Source: Progne subis subis
Taxonomy: Eukaryota; Chordata; Aves; Passeriformes; Hirundinidae
DNA length: 64,000 nt
Assembly (NCBI GenBank): GCA_022316685.1
Contig: JAKJHU010000083.1
Coordinates: forward strand, 744,001 to 808,000
Direction: 5' to 3'
Shown: positions 19,187-32,600 of the stretch, piece after piece
Position numbering within the stretch: the stretch's first letter is position 1
Layout of the letters: the number at the start of each line of letters is the position of its first letter
Notes under the pieces: model-generated
What the model was told of the DNA's origin: nothing
What the model saw: the letters and a program-made list of their open reading frames with translations, nothing else
Database searches by the model: none
Translations under genes and position numbers: made by a program

Positions 19187-20538
19187 AAGCATTTGTGGCA
19201 CTTCCTCTGTTTGTATTTTTAGTATGCTCTTCCCTCCCTCCCCCGCATAAGGTGATGTCCTGAATCTTTCGCTATGGTTTGTGCAATAGAACTTGTTTAA
19301 ACCAAACATATTCTGTTCAGTCATTTAGTTGTGATCTGTATGTGCCAGGAGAAGGTTCTGTATTTTGTTTTCCTTTGCCTTTCTGAAAAACTATACTGCA
19401 GTGTCAGCTGTGCAGCGCAGCTGAGCGAAACGTCTGGATTTCCATGTACACAGTTTTCAAGAGGACTTAGCGGACACTGAAGAAATTTTACTGGCATTTA
19501 CTTCAGTTTTCCAACATCCATTTTGGTTAATGAGGCTGGAGAGCTGGAGAGACTGGGGAGCTGGAGAGCTGCATCAACTGGTAACGAGCTGCAGCAGCAC
19601 AATCAGAAAGGGATTAATGCTGGGCTTAAGAGTGAGGATACTGCCAGGCAGCCTGACACCCTGAGGAACGGGCAGAGGTTGAAGAATGAATGCAAGTCAC
19701 AAAAGCTGAGGACCTGAACTCTGGCCCTACCTTCCGGGTATCTATAACAGCTGGAGGCACTGGATAATACCATGATGGAAGAAAAGGATCTCTGAATCTC
19801 CACTCTATTACTCTGCGTTTTGGAATAGAGGAAAAGGCAAAAAAAAAAGTTTAAATACAGGTTCTCATTTGCTAAGCATATTGTTAATTGTTCACTCCTC
19901 CTTCCATCTCCCGCCCAACTCTCAAGTTTGTTTGACAGTGTGGCAGCAGGCAGTGTCGGCTTTGGTGACAGAGCCTGAAGTCCAGTACCAGCAGCTGAGT
20001 TCCAGGTAAGACACATGTGGTATCTCTTTCAAGACAAGTTCTTAAACACAAAGCCCTTTGTGCTGCTCAGTAACTTGACCTGCTGTGTCTGACAAGTTCC
20101 TGAATTTAGCTTTAGGGTATTTCATACCTTACAATCTCATTAGCATTTGTGTTTCAAATGCTGCCTTACCCAAAGCTTGAAGCCCTGTTGCTCAGCTTTC
20201 CAGGCTGGGAGGCAGGTGAGGACACTGACCTGTGGGCACACACCGAATCACAGCACCCTTGGGGAACGAGGAGTCCACTTTCCAAAGAATAAGCTCACTA
20301 AGAGATTGATTACGTGTGGTGTTTCCAGTGCTTATCTGAAGAAAGGTGGAACCTTTACTTTGCTTAATGGTCAGCATTACAGTTATCCTTTGGTAACTTT
20401 TTCTGTTTAAGAATGTTGAGTAGAATGTTGAGTATCAGTTGAAAGTTAGTAATTTTCCCGTTTGATTTTGTAAAAACAAGTGTACAAATGTTGAACTTAT
20501 CATTCATTTTTATCAAAAGAATATTTGTGGGTTTTTGT

Positions 20539-20590
<52 letters not shown>

Positions 20591-22527
20591 TTTTTTTTTG
20601 TTTTTTTTTTTTTTTTTTTTTTAACACTAATGTCTATACACATCGTTTTTGTAAGGCTACAGTGTTTGTGTTGTCACATGTTGAATCATCAGTAATTCCA
20701 GATAAAAATAATTAATTTTTCATTGTGCTCAGTGGTAAGACAACTACCGTGGTCTAATAATGTAAAGTGCTTGCCACTAGAATTTCTCTATACATCTTTA
20801 AATATCCACCCCCCAAAGAACAAAACAAACCTCAAGAAAAACTAACCCCCAAAGCCATAATGGGCCTAATTTTGGTTTATTTCTGAGTGCACTCTAAGAA
20901 CACCCGCCATTGCAAACTGCTGAACACTGAGTTCTTTGGCAAGCCAGAGCACTTACTCCCATACTTAGGTGTTCCAAAGTGTATGTGTGTGGAAGCTGTG
21001 CCCTTGGGTCAGATGCCCACAGACTGCACAGTACCTGAAAACCTAATTCAAGTGTCTGCAATCTTCTTCCTGCTGGAATCTCCTCGGGAAGGAATTTTTG
21101 CCCCTCGTGATGTAGTACCTACTGTTCCACAGTAGTTTTTGCAAATATGCTCACTCCTATCTGACATCCAGTGTACAAGATCGTATTTTAGCTCCCCTTT
21201 GTCTAGTAGAGAGCTGTTGGATTGGGTTTGCACATGGCACTTTGAGTAATAGGATATAAAACATCACAGGTTTTTAAATTCCTTTTCTTATTTTGGCTCT
21301 CATCTGTGCTGTTAATACAAGTAAATGAACTGCGGTCATGGTGGGGGAAAAAGGCATAGGAAGCAGGGAAGCCATTGATTTCAATATCTTCTTCACAAGC
21401 TTCTCACATGAAGATGTTTCCTCCAGGAAATTCTAGTCAAAGATGTTCATGTGCAGTCCAGTTTTTTCCTAGCCAAGCTTTAGGAAAAGCTTAAATTTGA
21501 AGAAAAATACTCCCAACATCCTACAGCCTTTCCAAAAGCGATGATTTAAGCAAAAGTGAAGCTGAATTTGACATGGTGTAGTTTCTCAAAGGCAACTGTG
21601 GGGTATGTTTTTTTTTTGTTTTTTTTTTAATGTTAAAAGCATGTTTTCTGCCTTAGATCCACATAGATTTTTATTTCCTAGATACCTTCTGCACACACTC
21701 CTCTTATCATGTGTGTGATTTGCAATATCTACTTTGCATAAGCAAAGTGACTGATAAATGATGGTCCATTTATGTCTCAGTGCAGGTAATTGTGGATGCT
21801 TGGATGCTGCCATGTTCTCTGATTTAACTGGGAACATCCCGTGTTCTAAGTATGCATGGTATGTGTTTTAACTTGGCAATTAACTTCCCCCCCATTTTCA
21901 GGTTACAGCTGTTGAAGTTAGTGGATGGAAATGTGTTGTCATTTGGAATAGCTTCATTTATTTTGACAAAGAACAGTCTTCATGCTGTGAAGGTAATGGT
22001 ATGTAGTGAAAAGAGAGCTGCCTGTTGGATTACTCAATATATTGGCACCTACCAAATGTGTCAGCACTTTACACACACAAAAAAATAGACAATAACTGAA
22101 ACAAAATGATTTTTTGATTCTCTATGGTAGCAAATGTATGTCTGTTTATATAACCTTATTTGAGCTCTAGGGAATAAAGTACTTTTTAAAAAAGTTTCTT
22201 TCATATTGGAATAGTGCTTGAAAGTTTCAAAGACAATAGTTTTTATATTGTAAAGGAGACACAATAAAAACAGGCTTGTATTGAAGCAGTATCTCAAGCT
22301 CCTAAATTAACTATAACTGTAATTTATCAACAGATTTCCAACCTCCCAGTCTGGAAAAGACAAACTGTATGACCAAAGAGAATGGAAAGAGCAGCTCCTC
22401 TTCCGGACAGGGTGGAATTGCCCCTTCTGTATTTGTGCTCCTAGGCTCCCATCTAGGTTAGGATCTGCTTAACCCCAGTCCCATAGAGTAGGGAAAATGA
22501 CTCATTCCTGGACACTCCTGTTGGTTT
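19187..22527. other. Intergenic stretch
   Basis: AT-rich; no gene, RNA or repeat family recognised apart from the long T tract at 20539-20622. Confidence 0.3.
20539..20622. repeat. Poly-T tract
   Basis: About 84 bases, almost all T, with two single G interruptions. It could be the poly-A tail of a minus-strand retroposed sequence, but no body is recognisable beside it. Length is prone to sequencing error. Confidence 0.9.
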
Positions 22528-22927
22528 TGTGAGAAATGATCCTGACTTTTAAAATTTCAAAAGGTTTATTAAACCTTAACAAAATACAACAAAAGACTGA
22601 ATAAGGAGAAAGAGCAGCTCTGAGAGCATGGAACCAAACTGCCATGTGCTCATCTACAAAATGGCTGCACCACCTTTTATACGCCTATATATACCTTGGC
22701 CCCGCCCAAAGCCTGTCAGTCAACTTCTCCTCGCCGTCCATTGGTGGAGATCGCTTTCTTGCAATTTGATTGGATGTCAGTGTTGCCATAGTAACAATCC
22801 GGCCCGCCCCAAATGCCCTCGCCACCAAGGCCGTCCTGTGACAGCAATCCAAGGTGGAGGGAAAGGGGACTATAAGAGGACATATCGCAATACCTATACA
22901 TCCATAAAGCTTCTCTTAACATACACA
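22528..22927 (-). mobile_element. Probable solo LTR
   Basis: On the minus strand: two CCAAT boxes (CCAATCAAATTG, CCAATGGACGG), a GGGCGGGGCC box, TATATATAGG/TATAAAAGG, then TTTAATAAACC as polyadenylation signal and a terminus ...TCTCACA. The order and spacing are those of an LTR. Outer edges are approximate and no target duplication was found. Confidence 0.6.
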
Positions 22928-25900
22928 TAATATTCATCCCTTAATTGGGAGAGCCAACCATTGCATTGCTCATCTACAACAGTTTGATGGTCTATTTTAA
23001 AGATCTGTTTTATTCTTCTGGTAGGTAATGAACTGAAATCGTAGCAGAGAGCTTTGAAGGAATTGTTTCCTTTATCTGCTTTCTGAAACGATGATCTCTC
23101 AGGTATTTGCTCAGGTGGTGATAAACTCCTCCACTGTGATGAATCTGCTACAGGAATTTTTCAAGTGTGCCATGCTGGTTTGGAAACCTTGGCACCCTGG
23201 CAGAACCAGCCAAATGACACTGGCAGGTAGCATTTTATGTATCTTGCAGTTGCATTGACAAATTTTAGTTTGGTGTGGGGTTTTTTTCCCAATTTATTTT
23301 AGATTTTGCAGCATTATCATTTGGGAGAGCAACAACATTTAATTTTCTAGATACACAACCAACTGTGATAAGGTCACAATGCAAAATCTTTTGTCTTGGG
23401 AGAAGCAAAGATAAAATGGCAAGGTGTGCTGGTTTTAAAAAGCTTTTCTTCTTATTCTTGGAAAGCAATTTGAATTCTTCCCAGCTCCCCTGAACTTCCT
23501 GTTCTTTGTAAATAACCTCCCAACAGATAATGGTTGCCCTTATATCCTTTCAAAATCTCTCTCTGTCTAACATGGGCAGGAGGCTGGAGTTCTTTTGTTC
23601 CGACCTAAGTTAAAAGTCTTGGGATATGACAGTGGGAAATAAATTAAGCAATTGTTAGAGGGCTATTTTGGGGTTTAATAACTACAGTGGGTGCTGTTAT
23701 TTTAAGTTTCTATGTTTTAACAAACCAAACAACATTCAAGGGAAGAACTGTCAAATGTGGACACAAAACTGTCTTGCGGAGGAGTGTGAGGGTGGTTAAT
23801 GTCTGTTTTCTCTGGGGACTTCAGCTGGCCATTGACATGTGCTTTGAGTTTATTCAGCATTGTTGCCATTGGTGATTTTCTTCCTTTACTGAGGATTTGG
23901 GCTTGGGAATGCCCCTATAACAAAGCAGTGGCTGGCAGTGCTGCAGTTGTCTTGGTCTCTGGCTTCTCCCGCTGTAAATAGAGGACGTCAACTCCGTAGC
24001 CTTGACAGCAGGAGTTGATTTTAAGAATACAAATAAAACTGAGGTGTGAGTCTCCTGCATGCTGTCCGTGGACTTTTGTGCTCAGCTACCCTTGTCAGTT
24101 TCTCTTTATACTTTTTTTTTAAAAAAAACTTCTTCCTAATCTCTACTGTTAAGGGGAAAAAAGAAACCTGTTTATCTCAATAGCATTTCATATTGCTTAA
24201 TTCTGGAAAATAATTAGTAGGATTATCTGACCTATCCTCTGCAATCTGAAGTTCCTGATTTCTGTCTTATTCTTCTGCTTTTTTTTTTTTTTAATTATCA
24301 GATCAGAAAGTGAAAATTGTCCTGTATGAAGAGCAAAGGTGCCAGCCTTGGCCTCTTAGAAGATAGTGTCAATTTTGTAATTTTGTTAATTTATCACAAG
24401 TACTGTTAACTATTTCATACCAGGCCTCCCCCCATTTAGTTTTGGTAAGAGCTTATTTTATAAACAGGAACCTGAGTGAATTCACTGCTTGTCCTGGCAT
24501 CCCAGACCAGGGTGACAGGCCACAAATAACAGCCTCAGTGACTGTCCCAAAAATGTGCAAATACTGAAAATGAGCAGATCTTTTGTATGAGCAGGTTGCC
24601 AGCTGCCTTGTTGGAGAAGGAATCAAAATCAAAAAGAATTATTCCAGCTGCTTATTTCACAAATGGAATAGATGTTGATCCACTGAACCTTATGACTACT
24701 GGCATGAAAGGGGCATTGACACTCAGAATACGCAGAGAATATTTAGAGAGGGTAATCACTTCTACAGCTACAGACACAAATACTGTCTAGTGCCATTTCA
24801 CAGTCCAAGTTCTCTTCTGCAGCATGTGTAAGATTTAAAATGTCCCAGAAAGCCTTCAAGAGAGTGTTCATTAACCACTTACTCCAGAGGCTTTCAAGGA
24901 TTCTGTGGAATACCAGTTGTTCTAGATCTGGCTCTCTGACCACAGCTGTCATTACCCTGAAATCGTTTCTGAAGCCAGGTTTCAGATAGGAAATACAGCA
25001 GTTGTTGAAATGCTGACTTTTGTGTAAAGGGAAGATAGCAAAACTAAACACCTAACAGTTGTCATTGGTGTCTCATTTCAGCTGAATTATCAGCTAATTA
25101 GAGATTTGTATCATTCATTTGTATTTGTATAATTCATTTGTATCTTTTTTTTGCATTGACCTTTCTTGACTTGTTCCTTTGCCTGCATATAAACGGCAGC
25201 AACTCAGTGGAAGGCTCGTTGATGCTGTGATAGTTGGATTCCCTGCCTTCATGTGATTGTCTGGGCATGGAATCTGATCTGTAGAGTTTGCTTTGCTCTC
25301 AGCTCATCTCCTGTAGTTCTGGGAGTGTAAAGTTTGGTAATACTTGGGTTGCCAGTAAATTCTATGACCTTGAAGTGTTCTAAAATGTAATGTGTAAGAT
25401 ACCTGTTTTAACAGTGATTATTGAAGTATGTGACAATGGAAGTTTGGTTGACATGTTGTCATTAGTATGTATTTTAATTAACAAACAGCTGGACAAAATA
25501 GAAACCAGTCAATTGTCTCCATTAGCTACAAAGAAAATGGTTGGAAGGGACCTCTGGAAGTCATCTTATCTCCCAATATTTTTAAACTCTATGGGGCACA
25601 TTCCTGATGGATAATTATAACAAACCTTGAAAAATGAGGGAGAATATATGCTTGCAAACTTGATCAGGTTGGGGTTTTTTAAAAGATCATTAATTGTTAC
25701 TTTTGAATTATTCTTACGGGTTTTAGTTAAAATTCAACTTTTCAAAATTTTTGAATGCAGAAGCATTTGAACAGATTCGCAAAATTCAATCTTCATTTCT
25801 TACCCACTGAAATTAATTAATGTATAGCCCTAAAGAAATGCACGAACCAAACATTTTAATCTGCTATAGCTCTTAATTTACGGCCCAGCAGTTTCTTGAT

Positions 25901-26939
25901 ACAGGCTGAGTATTTCCCTTTGTAACATGCTCAAATTAACATTTTATGCTTCTTTTCTTTAATAAATACAAATTCAACCCTGAATATCAGGCTGATGAAG
26001 TCAGTGGTTGCTATGGAAATGTTAATTTGATACATAAAGCTGGAATTGGATGTTTGTTTCCCTCTGACTTGCAGCTTCTTCCAATCCTCTCCCCATCAGT
26101 TAACTGCTGCCTTTTGCAGAAGGCATCCAGAGGGATGGTGTGAGTGTCCTGCTCCTGGCAAAGTGAGCCAGAGCAGCTTTCTGATTGCAATTGGTGATCT
26201 GAGCTAACGTGTGTGAGTCTTTGAGTGATGAGATAGGGCTCTTCTCTTGCCTCTGAGGTGGCAGGACCAGGTGGCAAGTTCATGTGGTTAATGTTTTCTA
26301 ATTTAGATTTAGATCTGCCTGTTGCAGTGTTTTTAGGTCAAGGGCTATTCCTACACGTTGTTTTACAGCAAATTTATCACCAGACCATGCTAAAGCTTGT
26401 TTTATAGCAGTGCTACTACATTCTTACCCGTGCTTGGATTGTCCTCTGTTCTTTAGAGGAGATGGGGTAGGACAGGATATCTTTTGGAGAAGAACTGTAC
26501 TTCGGGGAACACGTGTATTTTCATTTTGATGACTGGGACAGCAGGAGCTCCAATTCAGGATATATCTGAATGTTTTCTACTGGTTTTAGCCCAGCAAAAA
26601 TTGCTGGTCTCTTTCCTGGTCATCATCACATGAATGATTTTTCTTCTTTTCCATTTAGGGAAGGAGAACTGTACCTGAATTCCTGAATTGCATTTTTCAG
26701 GTGGAGGTTTTACAGCACGAGGGAAAATCCTTGCCTCTTCTGCCTCAGTAGTGAATGAAGCAAGTCCAGGTACTTATTTATTCACTGACTACATGTCCAG
26801 TGCCTGTACTGGGAATACAACATTTTCTAAAAATAGAGATACGTCTTTAGAAAAAGAAAAAAACATCAGCTGATGTAATTAGAAAAACATACCAATGTCT
26901 TCTCACATCCAGCTCCCTCAACCTTTCCACTCTCAAATA
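22928..26939. other. Intergenic stretch
   Basis: AT-rich sequence with scattered short open frames and no recognisable gene. It contains a CR1 end at 25530-25612. Confidence 0.3.
25530..25612 (-). mobile_element. CR1 LINE 3' fragment
   Basis: ATGGTTGGAAGGGACCTCTG is the reverse complement of the conserved CR1 3' end (CAGAGGTCCCTTCCAACCAT). Confidence 0.6.
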
Positions 26940-27312
26940 AAATCAGGTGTACTTCAGCCTGGAGAAGAGAAGCTTCAGAGTGACTGAACTGTGGCCTTCC
27001 AGTACCTGAAGAGAGCCCACTAGAAAGATGGAGAGAGACTTTTTACAAGAGCCTGCAGTTACAGGACAGGGGAAAATGAGAGAGAGGAGTTCAGATTAGA
27101 TCTTAGAGAAAAATTCTTCCCTGTGAGGGTGGTGAGGCCCTGGCACAGGTTGCCCAGAGAAGCTGGGATTGGGAACACTCCATCCCTGGCAGTGTTCAAG
27201 GCAGGGTGGATGGCGCTTGGAGCAACCTGGGATAGTGGAAGGTGTCCCTGGCCATGGCAGGGGGTGGCACTGGATGAACTTTAAGGTCCTTCACCCTTCT
27301 ATGATTCTGTGT
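26940..27312 (+). mobile_element. CR1 LINE 3' end
   Basis: Sense-strand CR1 3' sequence: CCTGGAGAAGAGAAG, GCACAGGTTGCCCAGAGAAG, ATCCCTGGCAGTGTTCAAGG and a terminal TTCTATGATTCTGTG. 5'-truncated, as usual for CR1. Confidence 0.85.
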
Positions 27313-30300
27313 TACTTAAAAGTTAAGTAATAGTTGAGGTCAAATCCAAGTTGAGCTCATTTTATTTAGATGTACACCAGTCAGACTATCTCAGGCAGAT
27401 AGATAAGGCTGGCAAGAAAGGTGCATATTTTAATACAGTGTACAGGTATTTCCCACAATCCTTTTAATTTAAAATTTCCAGCTGAGTTTGAGTTTTGTCA
27501 TTCCTGCTGAAATGTGTTGGAGGATTATGTGCTGATCTGGGTGAAGGGGAGAGGTTCAAGAGGGAGTTCATGTTCTGGGAGGGAGGCTGAAGTTGGCTTG
27601 TTCGGCAACAGGCCTGTGCTCGGCACTGCATTGGAAAACTGCTGTGTTCCAAACATGAGGAACTGAAAAGAAAAATGTGGTTGTAGAAGTTAACAGGTGT
27701 GGAAAGGAACTCCACAGAGAAGTTCTCTTGGTGTCCTGAATACTAGGGATTAGATTAGGTGTGGGGGAAAGGAGTGTCCACACCTGGATTTAGGAACCAA
27801 GATTGTATCTTTGTGGTGAAGACAGGCCAAAGGACACTCTGAGCCATCTATTTTCACTGCCATCTGATCAAGGATCCTAATCCTATCAAAGTTTCCTCCT
27901 GCTTTATAACTATTGAGATAAGAATCCGAGGCTTTATTTTTTTGGCTGTGAGTATAATCTGCTGCATCCCTATTCTATATTTAACATGTATTATTTACTA
28001 ATGACAAAGCCATGCCAAACCTGCTGTGGAGTTGTTCTTTGTACAACTCCAAACTAAGCAGGAATGCCAAGTCATAGGAGATATTTCATTGCTGAACAGT
28101 TAAACAGGAGTTTTGTATTAACTGGGATGTGTCCTTTAGAAAGAAGTTAGTGCCATCTTTATCTCGTGAGGCTCTTTGGTTAATTGGCATCATTTTTTAT
28201 TAATTGCTGTCTTAACCAACACAGCTGGAAGTTCTTGCATTGAATAGAATTGATAACATTGATGATGTTTGAAAAAGCTAGAGCTAATCCATGGTGAAAT
28301 AATTTTACAGTCCCAGAGAATGAAAAGTCTAATTCTGTTTTGTAACACTCAATAATCCTTTTTTGTAGTCTGAAAAAGTAATGTGTGTCATGTAGCCTTG
28401 GAGTCTGGTAATTATCAGCTGTTACTCCTTTTGAGTATAGAAACTGGGGTCTTAGTCAGCACCTCATTAAAATACCCCTAAGCCAGCTCTTGCCAAGCTG
28501 ATGGCTTCCAACTGGAAACTTAAATAAGTCTGTGATAAGGGAGTGCCAGTGGAGGCATTGTGAGCAGTCTGTCCATGTGCCCTGAGGTGTTTGTTTTAGA
28601 AGTGCAGTAATCATGAGAACTGTCAAAATCCACTAGAGTTAAAACACTTGTTCTACTTTCACCTTGCTGAAATGGCAGTCTTTCTTGATAAGAACATTTA
28701 GATACCAAATCCATGGTATAACTGAATTCCAGCCACCAGCTGTCCTCCTGAGACACTCTGTGTAACTCTGGTTGTCCTGAATACGTCCCTAAATTTGAGA
28801 TTGTCATCTCCTAAAAACTAATTCTGCTTGTAGTAAGTGTTTACCTGGTGGCATGTAGTTCATGCCCTGAAAGGCAATTTTCAATGTACATCACTAGTGA
28901 TAAACCAAAGCAAACAGGCTGTTGTGTACACATTGAAAAGCACAGAAACCACTGACGTGGAATTACTGAAGATGTTCTGCGTTACTTGGAATTGTTTAAA
29001 AAGGTGCAAGTCTGAAGCACCTCGAAGTTGGAGGTGGGAGGGGTGGTCTGGGTAGGAAAACTTGGGATGGGAAGAAGCCTGTCAGCACAGGAACTGGAGC
29101 AGTCAGGGAACACTGACATGGGCCATGTGGGCACTTGTAGAGAGTTTGTCCTTTTGCACAATTAAATTATTTTTCCTGTTGGGAAAAATCAGTTTTTCTG
29201 TGTGTCTCCTATTAGTGGATTTTGGCCCCACTTTGGTGAGGCAAGGCTGACACTGGCTTCTCCAAAGAACTGGGTAAATGAGTTCTCTCCGTCCCCCCTG
29301 GAATGGAAGCCAGGAAGACAAAATACACCACAGCTGTTGTTGTCATCCCCATCTCTGTGTATGGGTGCTGGATAATGGAGCAGAGTGCTGAACTCTTACT
29401 CCTTAAACCTTTAAAGATTAAAGAGGTATCATTTGGTGTAGTAAAGTTGTAGTAAAGCTCTTTGCCATGTAGCTGTCTAAATAATTACTGTTTTTTACTC
29501 ACTGGTAGTCTAATAGCTTTTACCAGCTCTGAAGGATGGAAAAAAAATATTTGGAATATACTTTTGAAAATTACAAGAAACTACAGGAGAAAAAATAAGA
29601 GGTCTAAGGAGCTTTGAGAAGCTTTTTCTTTAGAGCACTCCAGGATTTTCTGTATTGGGTGGAGGTTATGCAGCTGTTTTTATCCTAATGTTAACATATT
29701 AGGTTACAGGAATCTTTCCACTTAATTGAACAAACACAGGAGAGTATTTATGTAACTGAAGATCTGCAACTGCCTAGCAGAATTAATTAGGAGAGGAATA
29801 ATTAGGCAAACAGTAGTGTCCAAATGGTCCGAATAGAAAAATGTATTGCAATCCCAATAGAAATCTCATTAATGTTGTTGTTTCTGATGAGCTGTGCCTT
29901 TTGCAGGATCATAAAGGGAAGCAAATGTGGAAGGATCTCAGTGGGGTGTCAGCTTGGGTATGAGGCAGAAACAATATCAAGGTTTTAAAGTGTCTGGTCT
30001 TATTATTGTCACTTAGTCATGGCTGCAGCTCCACTATCTGCTTAAAAGCCTCCTGTGATTGAATGAGCCACTTGAGGGTGAAATAGGTACAGAAGAGAAC
30101 ATTTCAGGTTGGTATCTGGTATGGAATCGTTGCTTCATGCATGGGAACAAGTTGTCTCTTATGCTGAGCAGATAACCCAGGGAAAAATGAGACAAATGGA
30201 GCTTGTTTCAAGTACTTCTTGAATTTGTCAGTTTACTGCTTCAAAGAATGGGAAAGTTAATGAGAACATTATCTTATACTTTCCACTGTAATGTCACTCA

Positions 30301-31445
30301 TGCAGAGAAATAATAATAATAAAAAAGGATAATGTGATGTCATATTTATAGTGGCTGTTCCAGGAAGCATGTTCCTGATCTGCAGTAACAAGGTCTGTCC
30401 CATGGTCAGGGAGGGAAAATACCTTAGAAATAGTCCTCCATCAGGAAAGTTGAGTTTTCCCTATTTCCCCCTTCTTTTGTCATTCTAGAATCTTTTTAAG
30501 CTCTGTTACAAATTATTGTATTGTAATTCTGAGTGCATTTTTCAAACTTGTTTCATAGGTGGATTGGAATGGACTAAAAAGTATTGTACTGTGAGAATAG
30601 CTTTAACCAAAACCTATCAGTAAAACAAAAGCCTTTCACAGGCAACACTGGTGACATAAATTGTCTCACAAAGCTCCAGTTTCTAACCAAGTTGGAATTC
30701 TGGCTTTTAGGGAGCTACAGGGCCCTCCTGAATTGATCTGTTAACAGGGTTTTGTTAACATTTTGATCAAACTACTGACAGCTGAGTAAATTAACTTGAT
30801 TTTTAGTGATGGGTAAATTAATCCATATCAAAATGTTCTAGGTTGCCAGTGTAGGCTGGAAAAGTAATGCTTCTCTTTGTCACAGTGAAAGTTTGCAATA
30901 ACAGTTGTGTACATTTTGTATTTATCTGTTCCCCTTCCCCTCTTAGCTATAGTTGCTGATGTTTTTCATTAACTTGGTTTCCTATTATGGCAGCAGCTCT
31001 GAATAAATATCAGTTAGGCTGGCCTCTTATTTATGTGCATGTCCTTAAAATGTGACTGTAAAATATTCATTAATTCTAGATTCCTAGGGCCATGTTCAGA
31101 CACACACATCTCCTCCCTAGTGAAGAAGGAGAGACACTCAAGTGAGATTTTTGTGACTTTCACTGTAGATATCCAGTGTTTGAAAACAGGGTGCAGAGAT
31201 GGAAACAATTGCCTGTCAGTCTCTGAATGTGGCCTGGAGGAGAGGCAATGCTCCATACTTTGCTTTCCAGAACACCTGGAAATCTGGGATTCTGATTTCT
31301 TACAATACACTGAATTTGATGCCACTTGTTAACCAATCACTCGTAGTGTTAATGACAAAATCTTCTGCTTCTTTCTAAACACAACCCTTTTGTCCTGCAG
31401 CCCTGAATTTCCAGGAGGGTGATCAGAAGAGCTGTGTGAGGCAGT
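27313..31445. other. Intergenic stretch
   Basis: No gene or repeat family recognised; only short open frames without domains. Confidence 0.3.
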
Positions 31446-32145
31446 GTTGCTTTTTTATCTTCTTTTCTGCTAGAGTCATGAATTAAATGCTCAAGAGATG
31501 GTGTTTCATGTTCAGACTCAGATGTTTATTAATTCTTATCTACATTACAGTATCACAAGTTGTGAGCTCTGGCTAACAAAGTAGAAAATGGCTCTGTCTC
31601 TCTCTCTCTGCAAGGCCTTTTAAGGATAAACTGTCCAACCAAGAAATGACACCTAAATAATTTTTACTTTTAACCCAATAACCAACCACCCGTGGCCCGC
31701 AATGTGGATTTTTCTACCCAGTTACAAAATCCCACCCAGACCCATGAAGAAGAAGGTGAAAAAGAAGGACTAAACCTCCATCCTTGCTTTATCTATCTCT
31801 TACTGTGTTCTAAACTCTTAAACTCTGAGTTTTGCACCCTGTGATATCAGCACACTTCTTATTCAAACTCCACACCCACAGTCCCAGTGCTGTCACTCAA
31901 TTTTGGGAGCCTTCTCCACGGCCTCAGGTCAATGCAGTGTTTGCTTGGGGGTCAGTGCCTGGCAGCACAGAAAGCCTGGAATCCTCAGTGCCCAGGGTTC
32001 CAGCAAGGCAGGAGCAGCAGGTTGTGCCTCTGCCCATCCCGGAGCAGGAGCGCCACACGTGCAGCCACTCCCTCCAGGAACACGCAACACCTGCGTCAGG
32101 GACACCGCAGAGGTGACAGATGTGCAGCAGCTCTGGTGCCTGTAA
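31446..32145 (-). mobile_element. Probable ERVL-type solo LTR
   Basis: Minus strand: starts near TGTTACAGGC (32145), carries a TCCTTAAAAGGCCTTG TATA-like segment, AATAAACATC as polyadenylation signal near 31535, and ends ...AGCAACA at 31446. TG/CA-type ends are present, but boundaries and the missing target duplication leave doubt. Confidence 0.5.
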
Positions 32146-32289
32146 CAATACCAGTGCAAACACTGTGCAGCTAAAGAAGGGCTGCTTCTCTGTAGTGTTC
32201 CTGATCAAAACCATTCAGAGGGTTGTGCTATGGGAGCATGGTCGAGGCCAGGACTCCCAGAACTGAAGAAATTCCCTGGCATGAAAGAT

Positions 32290-32600
32290 CTCTTCACAGC
32301 CAGCACAGAAATGGAACATCCTGGGTTGGAAGAATGGCCTGGGTTGGAAGGGACCTTAAAGCTCACCTCATTCCCACTCTCCTGCTGTGGGCAGGGACAC
32401 CTTCCACTATCCCAGGCTGTTCCAAGCTCCGTCCAGCTTGGCTTTGTAACTTCCAGGAATCCAGGAGCAGCCACAGCTTCTCTGGGTACCCTGTGCCAGG
32501 GCTTCCACACCCTCACAGAAAGTATTTCTTCCCAGTATCTAATGTAAACCTACCTTCTGTCAGTCTGAAACCATTCCCCCTTGTTCTGTTTCTCCAGGCC
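32290..32600 (-). mobile_element. CR1 LINE 3' end
   Basis: Antisense CR1: GGGTTGGAAGGGACCTTAAA, then CACCTTCCACTATCCCAGG, GGGCTTCCACACCCTCACAG and TTTCTTCCCAGTATCTAATG, ending near TGTTCTGTTTCTCCA. Confidence 0.8.

Noticed and set aside
20364..20715. Poly-Lys and poly-Phe frames
   Set aside because: Translations of the T tract.
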